NCBI GenBank assembly: GCA_017462755.1
Contig: JAFTQM010000078.1
Coordinates: forward strand, 1-44,692
Reading direction: 5' to 3'
From: Lachnospiraceae bacterium
GTDB taxonomy: Bacteria > Bacillota > Clostridia > Lachnospirales > Lachnospiraceae
Length of the DNA stretch: 44,692 nucleotides
Made by a program: the position numbers and the translations under genes. Each line of letters opens with the position of its first letter. Positions within the stretch are counted from its first letter, which is position 1. The notes under the pieces are model-generated. The model saw nothing but the letters and a program-made list of their open reading frames with translations, had not been told where the DNA came from and searched no databases. This document shows, in pieces, positions 34,372-44,624 of the stretch.

Positions 34372-35457
34372 TTGAAAAAGTATCTTAATTTTAAAAAATT
34401 TTTATCAGGTGTGGTATGTTTTTTTGCACTCACCACAACTCCTCTGACCTTTACCTCTTGCAGAAATGATGTCTCGGAGAATAACAATTCCCCATCACAG
34501 AGCATCAGTGCAACTCCGGTTCCGGATGTCCCGGACGCTACCATTACCAAGGCTCCGGTCTCTCCAAACATGACTCCGCAGCCGACTGCGATTCCGGTAG
34601 TCCCGGATGATTCCGTAACCATCGCACGTCAGCAGATACAAAATATCTTGCCTTCGGAACGCTATGATATTTCACTGCTTTCCGATACCCTGATCATTGA
34701 TTCCATAAAGTATTATACCTTTTTGGTAACCTTAAAGGGCGAGGCCATCGAACCTCTGATTATTGTAGATCAGGCAACCTACGCATTAAAATGTATTTCC
34801 TCGAACAATGTTGTAAGTGATATTTCTCTGCATCCGCTTTACCACACCTCCGAAGATACACCACCGGAGGTTACCCTTACCTGGGACGGCAGCTATACCG
34901 CTACCGAAAGCGACGGCACGACACATTACCTTACAATGACTCCGGTAGACGATACGCATTTCAGCTTTACGATATATACCTATCCTTCCGCTACCCAGAC
35001 CGAATTATCCGGTGTAGCGGAAATATCCGGCAACAGCGCATCCTTTGTCAGCGAATCCAACCTCATCATCCTATCCTTTACCTGGAAAGAGGATTCCCTG
35101 AATCTGACACAGCATCCATATGATGTGAAGCCATTCTTTACCGGCACCTATCAGGCAGCTGCGGCAGATACCTTACCATCCATACATATCGGAGTAGATG
35201 CTGCATTGCAAAAGCTTTTGGAGTTGACACCGGAGCAGGCAGGCTTATCCGGAGCGCTGTCTGACTACTACTTCTACGCCTTGGATGAAACAGAGATTGT
35301 TCACGACCACCTCTGCTACCACATTCAGGCATACCTGCCGGAGCAGCAGCGGCTCCTTTATGCCGCAGAATTTTATATCAGTGTCGACGGCAGCAAAATA
35401 TACCGGGTAGAAGATGCCTCCGACGGAGATATTGAAATCTTTTCTTTATACGAATAA
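34372..35457 (+). CDS. Secreted lipoprotein of unknown function
   Basis: A 361-residue exported protein. It starts at TTG 34372 after GGAGG, and the N-terminus KKYLNFKKF leads into a hydrophobic core ending in TFTSC (Cys about 30), a lipobox-like site. A Pro/Thr/Ser/Val-rich spacer covers about 35-85. The mature part looks all-beta: a PepSY-like half (about 85-150), a lipocalin-like or DUF-type middle with LTWDGSYTATESDGTTHYL, and a C-terminal segment (about 260-361) that again recalls PepSY domains (YYFYALDETE, AAEFYISVDGSKIYRV). I do not recognise a named family. It is followed after 30 bases by a small acidic protein, probably cotranscribed. Confidence 0.75.
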   Translation: MKKYLNFKKFLSGVVCFFALTTTPLTFTSCRNDVSENNNSPSQSISATPVPDVPDATITKAPVSPNMTPQPTAIPVVPDDSVTIARQQIQNILPSERYDISLLSDTLIIDSIKYYTFLVTLKGEAIEPLIIVDQATYALKCISSNNVVSDISLHPLYHTSEDTPPEVTLTWDGSYTATESDGTTHYLTMTPVDDTHFSFTIYTYPSATQTELSGVAEISGNSASFVSESNLIILSFTWKEDSLNLTQHPYDVKPFFTGTYQAAAADTLPSIHIGVDAALQKLLELTPEQAGLSGALSDYYFYALDETEIVHDHLCYHIQAYLPEQQRLLYAAEFYISVDGSKIYRVEDASDGDIEIFSLYE

Positions 35458-35487
35458 CCAACAAGCTTTGAAAGGAGTTGCTTATAT

Positions 35488-35787
35488 ATGCCAGAAACCA
35501 AAGATGATACCAACAAAACAAAATATTCTCCTATCTTACCATTTGACGTAACAGTCGGTGAGGATTTCAGTATGTACCAACACACGACCTATCATCGTGA
35601 CATTTCGATGTTTGACAACGATGAGCAGATGATGGAGCGCGGCAATGTTATTCACAGCTTCCGCTGCAATTTTCAGGAAGCCCGCCCGATCGGCGGCGAT
35701 ATGCCGGTCAAAACCGATACCGATGAGTCAGATACGGACAACGAAGTGTCGGATGAGGCGGCTGTAACCGAAGAAGAAATGCTGTAG
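35488..35787 (+). CDS. Small acidic protein of unknown function
   Basis: A 99-residue, strongly acidic protein with no membrane segment or signal peptide. The last 30 residues are almost all Asp, Glu, Thr and Ser (KTDTDESDTDNEVSDEAAVTE), and the middle has histidines and methionines (YQHTTYHRD, DEQMMERGN). AAAGGAG precedes the ATG at good spacing, which supports expression. It follows the lipoprotein gene by 30 bases and ends before a strong terminator. I recognise no family. Confidence 0.65.
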   Translation: MPETKDDTNKTKYSPILPFDVTVGEDFSMYQHTTYHRDISMFDNDEQMMERGNVIHSFRCNFQEARPIGGDMPVKTDTDESDTDNEVSDEAAVTEEEML

Positions 35788-35820
35788 CATCCTCCCAATC
35801 GACTACTTCCTTTTACACAT

Positions 35821-35897
35821 AAAAAAGAGGCTCTCTTCGCAATGCCATTTCCAAAACCAACTGTTTGGAAGCGCTCAGCGAAGAGAGCCTTTACTTA
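35821..35897. terminator. Strong bidirectional terminator
   Basis: Perfect 13-bp arms AGGCTCTCTTCGC (35828-35840) and GCGAAGAGAGCCT (35878-35890) with a 37-base middle. The minus strand continues with CTTTTTT, the plus strand with a U-rich tract. It serves the convergent acidic-protein and EAL genes. Confidence 0.85.
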
Positions 35898-37595
35898 TCT
35901 TTTTACATAAATATCCTTGTCTTTTAAGCGTATTTCAAATTCTTCTTTCAGTAACGGCCGGTCAAAAAAGTAGCCCTGTGCAACCTCACATTTCATGTTC
36001 TTCAAGAATTCCAGCTGCTCCTTATTCTCTACACCCTCTGCCAATACTGCTATTTCAAGCTCCTGAACCATATTGATAATATTTTTTATTACAATATGGT
36101 CTGCACGTTCGCCCCGCTCCAAATGGTCCAAAAACGACTTATCCAGCTTGATGACATCCACATTCAGTTCCTTTAACATATTCAGCGTTGAATAACCGGT
36201 ACCAAAATCATCAATCGACACGGAAATGCCCTTTTCATGAAGGCATGCGATAAACTCCGCCATTTTAGCAAAATCTTCTTCGCCTGACATTTCTGTCAAT
36301 TCGATTTCTATGTACTTTGAATCAATCCGGTATTTCTCCATTATCGCCAAAATCTGCTCCAACAAACGTTCATTGCTTAGATGAAGCTTCGAAAAATTAC
36401 TGGAAATACGCACCGGCTCGATTCCATTATCCAGCCAGTCTCGAAGTGTCTTGCAGATTTCTTCAAATACATAAAAATCCAGCTGACAAATCATACCCTC
36501 CTGTTCTAACACAGAAACAAACTCCTGCGGTCGAACAATCCGGTCCACACGCACCCAGCGTACCAATGCCTCCGCTCCATACAGACGCTGTGTCTTTACA
36601 TCTACCTTTGGCTGATAGCATACGGAAAACTCGTTTTTGGAAAGCGCCTTCGGAAACGCATTCAGGATTGCTCTGGAATGCATCGTCTGCTCCAACATCT
36701 GCGGCATATACCATACCACATCCTGATTCCGGCGATGCCGTCTCGCCACATTGAGCGCAACCGAAGCGGCATTCATCACTTCGTTCATTGTATCCCACTC
36801 GTTCGCCGGATAAACTCCCATTTTGGCACGCATTTCGAAATCCATATACTCTCCGCTCTCTAGCGCAAGCGTCAGAGGAACGACTGCTGCAAACTTTAAA
36901 TATTCTTCAATTCGCTCATTTTTCACAAGTATAACAAAATTATCTCCGCCCGGTCGCGCAATGATTTCCTCCGCATTCAAAAACTCCTGCGTTTTCCGGA
37001 CATATTCTGTCATAATCCGATCGCCTACCCGATCGCCTACTCTTGTATTGATATATTTGAAATTCTTCAGATTCATGAAAACAACCGTAAATTCATGAAT
37101 GCGACGCTGTGCACAAAGCCTGCCGCCATACTGCATCAGACCGCGTGTATTCAATGCACCCGTCAGATTATCACAACGCAAGGAACGCTCCAGCAGATTA
37201 CCGATACGCAGCCTTCCGGCATACGCCATGATGGACTGCTCCAGTAATAAAATAATGCGCTCTTCCGAATCGTTCCATTTCAAACCACGTCTTGGCATCA
37301 CGGTAAAGGTTGCCGTTCCGTTATTTCCGGTCTTAAAGCATTTCGTCCGGACATAACCATCGACATCATAATTATCCGGACATTCATAAATCACCATGTT
37401 TCCGCTTCTTCCCTTTGGTTCGAGAATCGAAGACGGCGACCAGACCTCCAAGGCCATGTAGCCAATTCCCAGCTCCTGCGCAATTCCTTCCATTGCTGTA
37501 CTAAGCCCGGAAATCAGCTCTTCCTCCGTGGCGCACTCTGCCTGTAATGCATTTAGAAAACGATAAAGTCCTTCACTACATATGTTTTGTTGCAT
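35895..37595 (-). CDS. EAL phosphodiesterase with degenerate GGDEF and N-terminal sensor-like domain
   Basis: A 566-residue soluble c-di-GMP protein. Residues 1-135 form an unrecognised, possibly GAF-like sensor. The GGDEF-type domain (about 145-300) has GGDNF (about 218) in place of GGDEF, so cyclase activity is probably lost, although it may still bind GTP. The EAL domain (about 310-555) keeps GAEALVRW, NFSKL, IEIELTEMS, IDDFGTGYST, LDKSFL and AEGVE, and should degrade c-di-GMP. No membrane helix. A consensus-like promoter lies at 37639-37667 and a strong terminator follows, so it is a single-gene unit. Confidence 0.92.
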   Translation of the reverse strand: MQQNICSEGLYRFLNALQAECATEEELISGLSTAMEGIAQELGIGYMALEVWSPSSILEPKGRSGNMVIYECPDNYDVDGYVRTKCFKTGNNGTATFTVMPRRGLKWNDSEERIILLLEQSIMAYAGRLRIGNLLERSLRCDNLTGALNTRGLMQYGGRLCAQRRIHEFTVVFMNLKNFKYINTRVGDRVGDRIMTEYVRKTQEFLNAEEIIARPGGDNFVILVKNERIEEYLKFAAVVPLTLALESGEYMDFEMRAKMGVYPANEWDTMNEVMNAASVALNVARRHRRNQDVVWYMPQMLEQTMHSRAILNAFPKALSKNEFSVCYQPKVDVKTQRLYGAEALVRWVRVDRIVRPQEFVSVLEQEGMICQLDFYVFEEICKTLRDWLDNGIEPVRISSNFSKLHLSNERLLEQILAIMEKYRIDSKYIEIELTEMSGEEDFAKMAEFIACLHEKGISVSIDDFGTGYSTLNMLKELNVDVIKLDKSFLDHLERGERADHIVIKNIINMVQELEIAVLAEGVENKEQLEFLKNMKCEVAQGYFFDRPLLKEEFEIRLKDKDIYVKR

Positions 37596-37638
37596 TTTTC
37601 ACACCCCTGCCAAACGCGCATAATCTACATGATATTCT

Positions 37639-37667
37639 ATTATACCTGCTTTTTCTTACTTTTTCAA
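37639..37667 (-). promoter_or_regulatory. Promoter of the EAL gene
   Basis: Minus strand: TTGAAA (37662-37667), 17 bases, perfect TATAAT (37639-37644), about 45 bases ahead of the start codon. Confidence 0.68.
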
Positions 37668-37687
37668 TTTCATTTTCCGAAAATAAC

Positions 37688-37724
37688 GCAAAAAACGAAA
37701 TTTTCGGCGGCTTTTCAGCCGCCG
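37688..37724 (-). terminator. Probable terminator of enolase
   Basis: Minus-strand hairpin CGGCGGCT-GAAA-AGCCGCCG (37705-37724), followed by AAAATTTCG and six U (37688-37695 region). It starts 16 bases after the enolase stop codon. The U-run is displaced, so efficiency is uncertain. Confidence 0.6.
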
Positions 37725-37739
37725 TTATCCGCAATTGCA

Positions 37740-39128
<1,389 letters not shown>

Positions 39129-39227
39129 TTACCAAAATCTTATTTTTATACTTTCCTGAGTTTCTGCATTTTATTAAAGGACAATTTGTGATATACTATC
39201 CTCATCAAACGGAAATGGAGAAACAAA

Positions 39228-40736
39228 ATGAGCGAATTATTTGACAAGCTGGTTCCGCATCTTGACCGCATGGAGGCATTAAATGCCGCGCTCGGTCTTT
39301 TTTCCTGGGACAATGAAACCCTGGCTCCGACTGCGGCAATCGACAATACCGCAAGACTTATGGGTACTTTATCTGCAGAAGCATATCATGCAATGATTAA
39401 CGATGAGGTAAAGGAGCTTTTGACAGCCCTAGGCACAGAAGCGGAGCAGGAGAAGCTGACTTTAAAGGAAAAAACGATTTTTAAGAAGCTGAACAAGAAT
39501 TACGAAGAACTGAAAAAAATTCCGCCGGCCGAATATCAGGCGTACAATGAGCTGATGGCAAAATCCGGTGCAATCTGGGCTGCTGCCCGCGAAAATAACG
39601 ATTTCGCTTCCTTCGCACCGGTATTAAAGGAAATCGTCGACTATCAGAAAAAATTTGCAAACTAGACCAAAAAGCCGGAAATGGGCTTGTACGATTCCCT
39701 GCTGAACGATTACGAGGAAGGCCTGCTGAGTGCCGATTTAGATGCCTTCTTTGATAAAATTCGCACCGCAGTCGTACCTCTGCTCCAAAAGGTTGTGGCA
39801 CAAAATGACCGCATCGACAAGACTTATAATTATTGGCAGTATCCGGCAGACAAACAGCGTAAATTTTGTAATTTCTTAGCCGAATACATCGGCTTTGATT
39901 TTGACAAGGGTGTCATTGCAGAAAGCGCACATCCTTTTACTACAAACCTGCACAATCACGATGTCCGCATTACCAACCACATTTATGAAAACAATCTGGA
40001 AAGTGCTATTTTCTCGGTAATACACGAGGGCGGACACGCACTCTATGAAATGGGAGTAGCGGATGAGCTGACGATGACTCCGGCTGCCGCCATTTCCATG
40101 GGAATGCACGAATCCCAGTCCCGCTTTTACGAAAACGTCATCGGACGCAGCGAAGCATTCTGGCAGCCGCTTTACGGTAAGCTGCAGGAGCTGTTTTCGG
40201 AACAGTTAAAGGAAATTCCTCTCCGCCAATTCATTCTCAGCATCAACAAGGCTGCACCGGGACTGATACGCACCGAGGCTGACGAGCTGACATACCCGCT
40301 TCACATTATGGTACGCTATGAAATCGAAAAGCTGCTGATGGATGACAAGATTACGGTTGACGAATTACCAAAGATTTGGAACGAAAAATATCAGGAATAT
40401 CTTGGTGTTACCCCATCCACCGATGCGGAGGGTGTATTGCAGGATGTCCACTGGTCCGGCGGTATGATTGGCTATTTCCCATCTTATGCAATCGGAAACG
40501 CTGTGGCTGCCCAGATTTATGCTTTTATGAAAAACGAAGTGGCAATCGACGACTGCTTAAGCTCAGGCAACCTTGCTCCGATTCGTGAATATCTTAAGAA
40601 TCACATTCACCAGTATGCCGGTACCAAGACCATGAATGAAATCCTGACCGAGCTTACCGGAGAGCCGTTGAATGCAGATTACTATATCGCTTATTTGACG
40701 GAAAAATATACAAAGCTTTATCTTAATGAAAAGTAA
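39228..40736 (+). pseudogene. M32 metallocarboxypeptidase interrupted by one in-frame TAG
   Basis: One continuous frame of 502 codons broken only by TAG at 39663-39665 (codon 146); the frame resumes at once. The protein is a family M32 (Taq/Pfu-type) carboxypeptidase of normal length. All landmarks lie after the stop: AHPFTTNLHNHDVRITNH, the zinc motif HEGGHALYEMG (about 266), HESQSRFYENVIGR, IRTEADELTYPLHIM and HWSGGMIGYFPSYAIGNA. Before the stop are GLFSWDNETLAPTAA and the helical N-domain. The ribosome site GGAGAAACAAA precedes ATG 39228. The interruption sits in the loop before YDSLLNDYEEG, where a Tyr codon (TAC/TAT) would fit. A fresh nonsense mutation, a sequencing error, or amber read-through are all possible. 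Restart at ATG 39681 has only a weak GGAA and would lack the N-terminal quarter. Confidence 0.85.
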
Positions 40737-40778
40737 GCTACAAACAATTTTCTCAAAAAATAAAGTTCTTTAAAACGA

Positions 40779-40812
40779 ACTGCCGCCCCGGTCTTTGTGC
40801 CGGGACGGCAGT
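40779..40812. terminator. Bidirectional terminator between the peptidase and the carboxyltransferase
   Basis: GC-rich inverted repeat ACTGCCG-CCCGG / CCGGG-CGGCAGT with a short loop. The plus strand continues TTTTATC, and the minus strand has a GTTTTAAAG tail. It lies between convergent stop codons at 40736 and 40833. Confidence 0.8.
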
Positions 40813-40832
40813 TTTATCATACTCTATTTTTT

Positions 40833-42413
40833 TTACAGCGGAATATTACCATGCTTCTTATATACAACCTCTACTTCCTTATTCTGAAGCATATCCAGTG
40901 CTGCCAACAGACGGTCTCTCGTCTCATCCGGACGAATAACCTCATCCACATATCCTCTTGCAGCTGCAATATAAGGATTCATAAACTGCTCGTCGTATTC
41001 TGCCTTTAACTGCTGCTGTAAGGTCTTCTGGTCCTCTGCACTCTTTAAGGAATCCTTGAAGATAATATTTACCGCACCATCTGCACCCATTACTGCGATT
41101 TCAGCGATTGGCCATGCAAATACCATATCGGCACCCATATCCTTACTGTTCATCGCAATGTATGCACCACCGTATGCCTTTCTCATAATCAGAGAAATCT
41201 TCGGCACCGTTGCCTCTGCATATGCGTAGAGAATTTTTGCACCATGGCGGATGATACCCTTTTGCTCCTGGTCGGTTCCCGGGAAGAATGCCGGTACGTC
41301 AATCAGCGTAATCAACGGAATCTCAAAGCAGTCACAGAAACGAATAAATCTTGCAATCTTATCGGATGCATTGTAATCCAGGGAACCGGAAAGTACCAAT
41401 GGCTGATTGGCAATGATACCAACGCTCTTTCCCTTCATACGCGCAAAACCAACGACTGCATTCTTTGCAAATTCTGCATGTACCTCAAAGAAGCTGTTCT
41501 CATCCACCAATGCCTCGATAATCGGCTTTACATCGTATGCCTTCTTGGTATTATCCGGTACCAAAGCCTCAATGTCCTTGAGTGGATTCTTATTGCTTCT
41601 TACAAATCTCTTTAATACTCCACCGGTTGCCGGTGTCTCTTCCATACCTTCCATCGGCTTGGAATTATCCGGAAGATACTCCAACAAATCACAAGCCTGA
41701 TCCATACAGGACTTTTCATCCGGACAGGAGAAATGTGCTACACCGCTAATCTTTGTGTGAATCTGGTCACCACCAAGCTCCTCCATCGTTACCTGCTCGC
41801 TGGTTACTGCCTTTACTACCTTCGGACCGGTCAGGAACATCGTACTGGTCTTTTCTACCATGAATACAAAATCACAAAGTGCCGGAGAATAGCATGCACC
41901 ACCGGAGCAAGGTCCCATCATCAGCGAAATCTGCGGAATCACACCGGAAGCCTTCGTATGACGCAGGAACATTGCACTATAACCGCTCAGAGAGGAAATA
42001 CCCTCCTCGATACGCGCTCCGCCGCTGTCATACATAAAGATAATCGGTGCCTTTACCATGTATGCCATATCCTGAATCTTGCAGATTTTCTTTGCATGGT
42101 ACTCACCTAAGGTACCACCGATTACCGTAAAGTCCTCGGATGCAATAAATACCAGTCTGCCGCGAATCTTACCATAGCCGGTTACTACACCGTCACCCGG
42201 TACACGCTTCTCCTTCAGGTTGAAGTCATCGATTCTGGATTCGATTAAGTCATTTACCTCCACGAAGGTACCCTTATCGAAAATATAATCAATACGTTCA
42301 CGCGCTGTCATCTTGCCCTTCTTGTGCTGGCGTTCGATTCTCTTCTCACCGCCGCCCTGCTTGGCAAGTCCACGTCTGCGCTCTAACTCATCGATTGCGT
42401 CTTTCCACAACAT
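40833..42413 (-). CDS. Biotin-dependent carboxyltransferase (PccB/MmdA type)
   Basis: A 526-residue carboxyltransferase with both crotonase-like halves. The N-half carries the acyl-CoA site around YDSGGARIEEG and MMGPCSGGACY, and the C-half has FFPGTDQEQKGIIRHGAK and RKAYGGAYIAMNSKDMGADM. It ends KKHGNIPL, as PccB and methylmalonyl-CoA decarboxylase alpha subunits do. It either carboxylates propionyl- or acetyl-CoA, or serves as the carboxyltransferase of a sodium-pumping decarboxylase. The biotin-carrier, biotin carboxylase and membrane decarboxylase subunits are not adjacent, so the reaction cannot be fixed. The start at 42413 follows GGAGG. It lies 42 bases after mscL and may be read from the same transcript. 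Confidence 0.9.
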   Translation of the reverse strand: MLWKDAIDELERRRGLAKQGGGEKRIERQHKKGKMTARERIDYIFDKGTFVEVNDLIESRIDDFNLKEKRVPGDGVVTGYGKIRGRLVFIASEDFTVIGGTLGEYHAKKICKIQDMAYMVKAPIIFMYDSGGARIEEGISSLSGYSAMFLRHTKASGVIPQISLMMGPCSGGACYSPALCDFVFMVEKTSTMFLTGPKVVKAVTSEQVTMEELGGDQIHTKISGVAHFSCPDEKSCMDQACDLLEYLPDNSKPMEGMEETPATGGVLKRFVRSNKNPLKDIEALVPDNTKKAYDVKPIIEALVDENSFFEVHAEFAKNAVVGFARMKGKSVGIIANQPLVLSGSLDYNASDKIARFIRFCDCFEIPLITLIDVPAFFPGTDQEQKGIIRHGAKILYAYAEATVPKISLIMRKAYGGAYIAMNSKDMGADMVFAWPIAEIAVMGADGAVNIIFKDSLKSAEDQKTLQQQLKAEYDEQFMNPYIAAARGYVDEVIRPDETRDRLLAALDMLQNKEVEVVYKKHGNIPL

Positions 42414-42455
42414 TTCACATTCCTCCATATTTCCTATAGTCTAACCTACTAGACA

Positions 42456-42896
42456 TTATTCACTCAAATCCGAAGTACAATTCGGACATTTGGTTGCTGC
42501 GATATTGATTTCCGACATACAGTGCGGACACTTCTTGGTGGTCGGCGCTGCCGGTGCCGGAGCATCCTTCTGTCTCAGCTTATTCATGCCCTTTACAATA
42601 AGAAATACAACAAATGCCATAATGATAAAATTCAATACGCCCGAAAGAAACATACCGAAATTAACCGTAGCCACACCGGCCTCCTGTGCCAGCGCTATTG
42701 TTTCATATTTCTTACCGTCCAAAGCTATAAACCAGTTGGTAAAATCCAACTTTCCGGTAAATAAGCTTAAAATAGGCATAATGATGTCGTTTACTAAGGA
42801 CGATACCAAGGAATTGAACGCACCACCGATGATAACACCGACTGCCAAATCCATCATATTTCCCTTAATCGCAAATTTTTTGAACTCTTTTAGCAT
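42456..42896 (-). CDS. mscL: Large-conductance mechanosensitive channel with C-terminal zinc ribbon
   Basis: A 146-residue MscL that releases solutes on hypo-osmotic shock. The N-terminal helix and first membrane segment read [20 protein letters not shown] and [20 protein letters not shown], and the second segment is [21 protein letters not shown] (about 85-106). The cytoplasmic bundle found in E. coli is replaced by an Ala/Pro hinge and a zinc ribbon (KKCPHC...TKCPNC, about 122-140). Four cysteines in two C-x-x-C pairs could hold one zinc per subunit. The start has AAAGGAGGAGC directly upstream. A consensus-like promoter is at 42928-42956. Confidence 0.95.
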   Translation of the reverse strand: MLKEFKKFAIKGNMMDLAVGVIIGGAFNSLVSSLVNDIIMPILSLFTGKLDFTNWFIALDGKKYETIALAQEAGVATVNFGMFLSGVLNFIIMAFVVFLIVKGMNKLRQKDAPAPAAPTTKKCPHCMSEINIAATKCPNCTSDLSE

Positions 42897-42927
42897 AATT
42901 GCTCCTCCTTTGCTTTAATCAAACCTC

Positions 42928-42956
42928 ATTATAATTATTTTTACACCAAAACGCAA
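42928..42956 (-). promoter_or_regulatory. Promoter of mscL
   Basis: Minus strand: TTGCGT (42951-42956), 17 bases, perfect TATAAT (42928-42933), about 30 bases ahead of the start codon. Confidence 0.65.
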
Positions 42957-42963
42957 GTTAATC

Positions 42964-42992
42964 TTGCATAATTCTTTGAAACACGTTACTAT
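42964..42992 (+). promoter_or_regulatory. Probable promoter of argH
   Basis: TTGCAT (42964-42969), 17 bases, TACTAT (42987-42992), about 45 bases before the argH start, back to back with the mscL promoter. An alternative -10, TACAAT, lies at about 43004-43009 without a good -35. Confidence 0.45.
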
Positions 42993-43036
42993 TATCTTTG
43001 TGATACAATTAAACTTTAAGAAAAGAGGTAACGAAT

Positions 43037-44437
43037 ATGAAGCTTTGGGGAGGACGTTTTACCAAGGAAACCAACCAGCTTGTACATAATTTTAATGCAT
43101 CCCTTTCGTTTGACCAAAAATTTTACGATCAGGACATCCGCGGCAGCATCGCTCATGTCACAATGTTAGCAAAGCAGGGTATCTTAACCGATACCGAACG
43201 CGACGAAATCATCGCCGGTCTGAAGGGAATTCTCGCCGACATTGAAAACGGCACTCTTGCCTTTGATGCCGAGTCGGAAGACATTCACAGCTTCGTTGAG
43301 GCTCACTTGATTGAGCGCATCGGCGATACCGGTAAGAAGCTGCACACCGGACGCAGCCGCAATGATCAGGTTGCACTGGATATGAAGCTTTATACCAGAG
43401 ATGAGATTGTAGAGCTGAATCAGCTGTTAAAGACTTTAATGGAAGAGTTATACAAGATTATTTCGACCAATACAGAGACCTTTATGCCGGGCTTTACCCA
43501 TCTGCAGAAGGCTCAGCCGGTCAGCCTCTCCCATCATCTGTCCGCATATTTCGAGATGTTCAAGCGTGACCGCAGCCGCCTGTGCGACATTTATGAGCGC
43601 ATGAATTACTGTCCGTTAGGCTCCGGTGCCTTAGCCGGCACGACCTATCCGCTTGACCGCGCTTATACCGCATCTTTGCTGGATTTTGCAGGTCCGACCT
43701 TAAATAGTATGGATTCCGTATCCGACCGCGATTATATCATCGAGCTGCTTTCCGCATTATCTACCGTAATGATGCACTTGAGCCGCTTCTGCGAGGAAAT
43801 CATCATCTGGAATACCAATGAATACCGCTTCGTAGATATTGACGATGCATATTCCACCGGCAGCAGTATCATGCCGCAGAAGAAGAATCCGGATATCGCT
43901 GAGCTGATTCGCGGTAAGACCGGACGTGTCTACGGCGCTCTGATTTCGATTCTTACGACAATGAAGGGTCTGCCGCTTGCCTACAATAAGGACATGCAGG
44001 AGGACAAGGAGTTTACCTTCGATGCGATTGATACCGTAAAGGGCTGTATCGCACTGTTTACCGGTATGCTCTCAACCATGAAGTTCAACAATGAGGTAAT
44101 GGAGGCCAGCGCAAAGAACGGCTTTACCAATGCTACTGACGCGGCAGACTATTTGGTAAATCATGGCGTACCGTTCCGTGATGCGCATGGTATCATCGGC
44201 CAGCTCGTACTGACCTGCATTGATAAGGATTGTTCTCTGGATGAGCTTCCGCTTTCCGAATATCAGGCTATCTGCCCTGCCTTCGGTGAGGATATCTATG
44301 AGGCAATCAGCATGAAGACCTGTGTCGAGAAGCGCAATACCATCGGTGCTCCGGGCGTACAGGCAATGAAAGAGGTTATTGAGTGCTACCGCGAGTATCT
44401 GGATACTCCGAATGTATGCGATACCAAGCAGAATTAA
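43037..44437 (+). CDS. argH: Argininosuccinate lyase
   Basis: A 466-residue lyase that splits argininosuccinate into arginine and fumarate, the last step of arginine synthesis. Motifs are LWGGRFTKETN at the N-terminus, DIHSFVEAHLIERIG, LHTGRSRNDQVALDMKL, MPGFTHLQKAQPVS, and the superfamily signature GSSIMPQKKNPDIAE (about 278-292) with the catalytic Ser. The C-domain ends around EDIYEAIS. Length is normal. The start follows AAAAGAGGTAACG. No argG is adjacent; the only other arginine-type gene is the odd carbamoyltransferase at the opposite end of the window. Confidence 0.97.
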   Translation: MKLWGGRFTKETNQLVHNFNASLSFDQKFYDQDIRGSIAHVTMLAKQGILTDTERDEIIAGLKGILADIENGTLAFDAESEDIHSFVEAHLIERIGDTGKKLHTGRSRNDQVALDMKLYTRDEIVELNQLLKTLMEELYKIISTNTETFMPGFTHLQKAQPVSLSHHLSAYFEMFKRDRSRLCDIYERMNYCPLGSGALAGTTYPLDRAYTASLLDFAGPTLNSMDSVSDRDYIIELLSALSTVMMHLSRFCEEIIIWNTNEYRFVDIDDAYSTGSSIMPQKKNPDIAELIRGKTGRVYGALISILTTMKGLPLAYNKDMQEDKEFTFDAIDTVKGCIALFTGMLSTMKFNNEVMEASAKNGFTNATDAADYLVNHGVPFRDAHGIIGQLVLTCIDKDCSLDELPLSEYQAICPAFGEDIYEAISMKTCVEKRNTIGAPGVQAMKEVIECYREYLDTPNVCDTKQN

Positions 44438-44469
44438 GAAAAAGAAGTTGCAACACCAACTACTTTTAC

Positions 44470-44498
44470 TTGCATTTTGAAACAACAGGGTATATAAT
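44470..44498 (+). promoter_or_regulatory. Promoter of the second TPP riboswitch
   Basis: TTGCAT (44470-44475), 17 bases, perfect TATAAT (44493-44498), ending about 18 bases before the aptamer. A short AGTTG/CAACT hairpin with a T-rich tail just upstream (44446-44470) might end argH transcripts. Confidence 0.7.
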
Positions 44499-44514
44499 AT
44501 CTGCAACAATTGAA

Positions 44515-44605
44515 CAGTTGGGGAGCTTGTATGACAGGCTGAGAGGAAGGTATGACCTTCGACCCATAAACCTGATTTGGATAATGCCAACGTAGGGATG
44601 ACTGA
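44515..44605 (+). promoter_or_regulatory. Second TPP riboswitch (THI element)
   Basis: The full thi-box is present: TTGGGGAGC, GGCTGAGAGGAAGG, GACCC, ACCTGATTTGGATAATGCC and AACGTAGGGA, with CAGT/ACTG flanks for P1. A terminator follows at 44625-44662. The controlled gene lies beyond the right edge. Common targets are a thiamine or HMP transporter or thiazole-branch genes. Confidence 0.95.
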
Positions 44606-44624
44606 GGATACAAGGATTTTTTTT

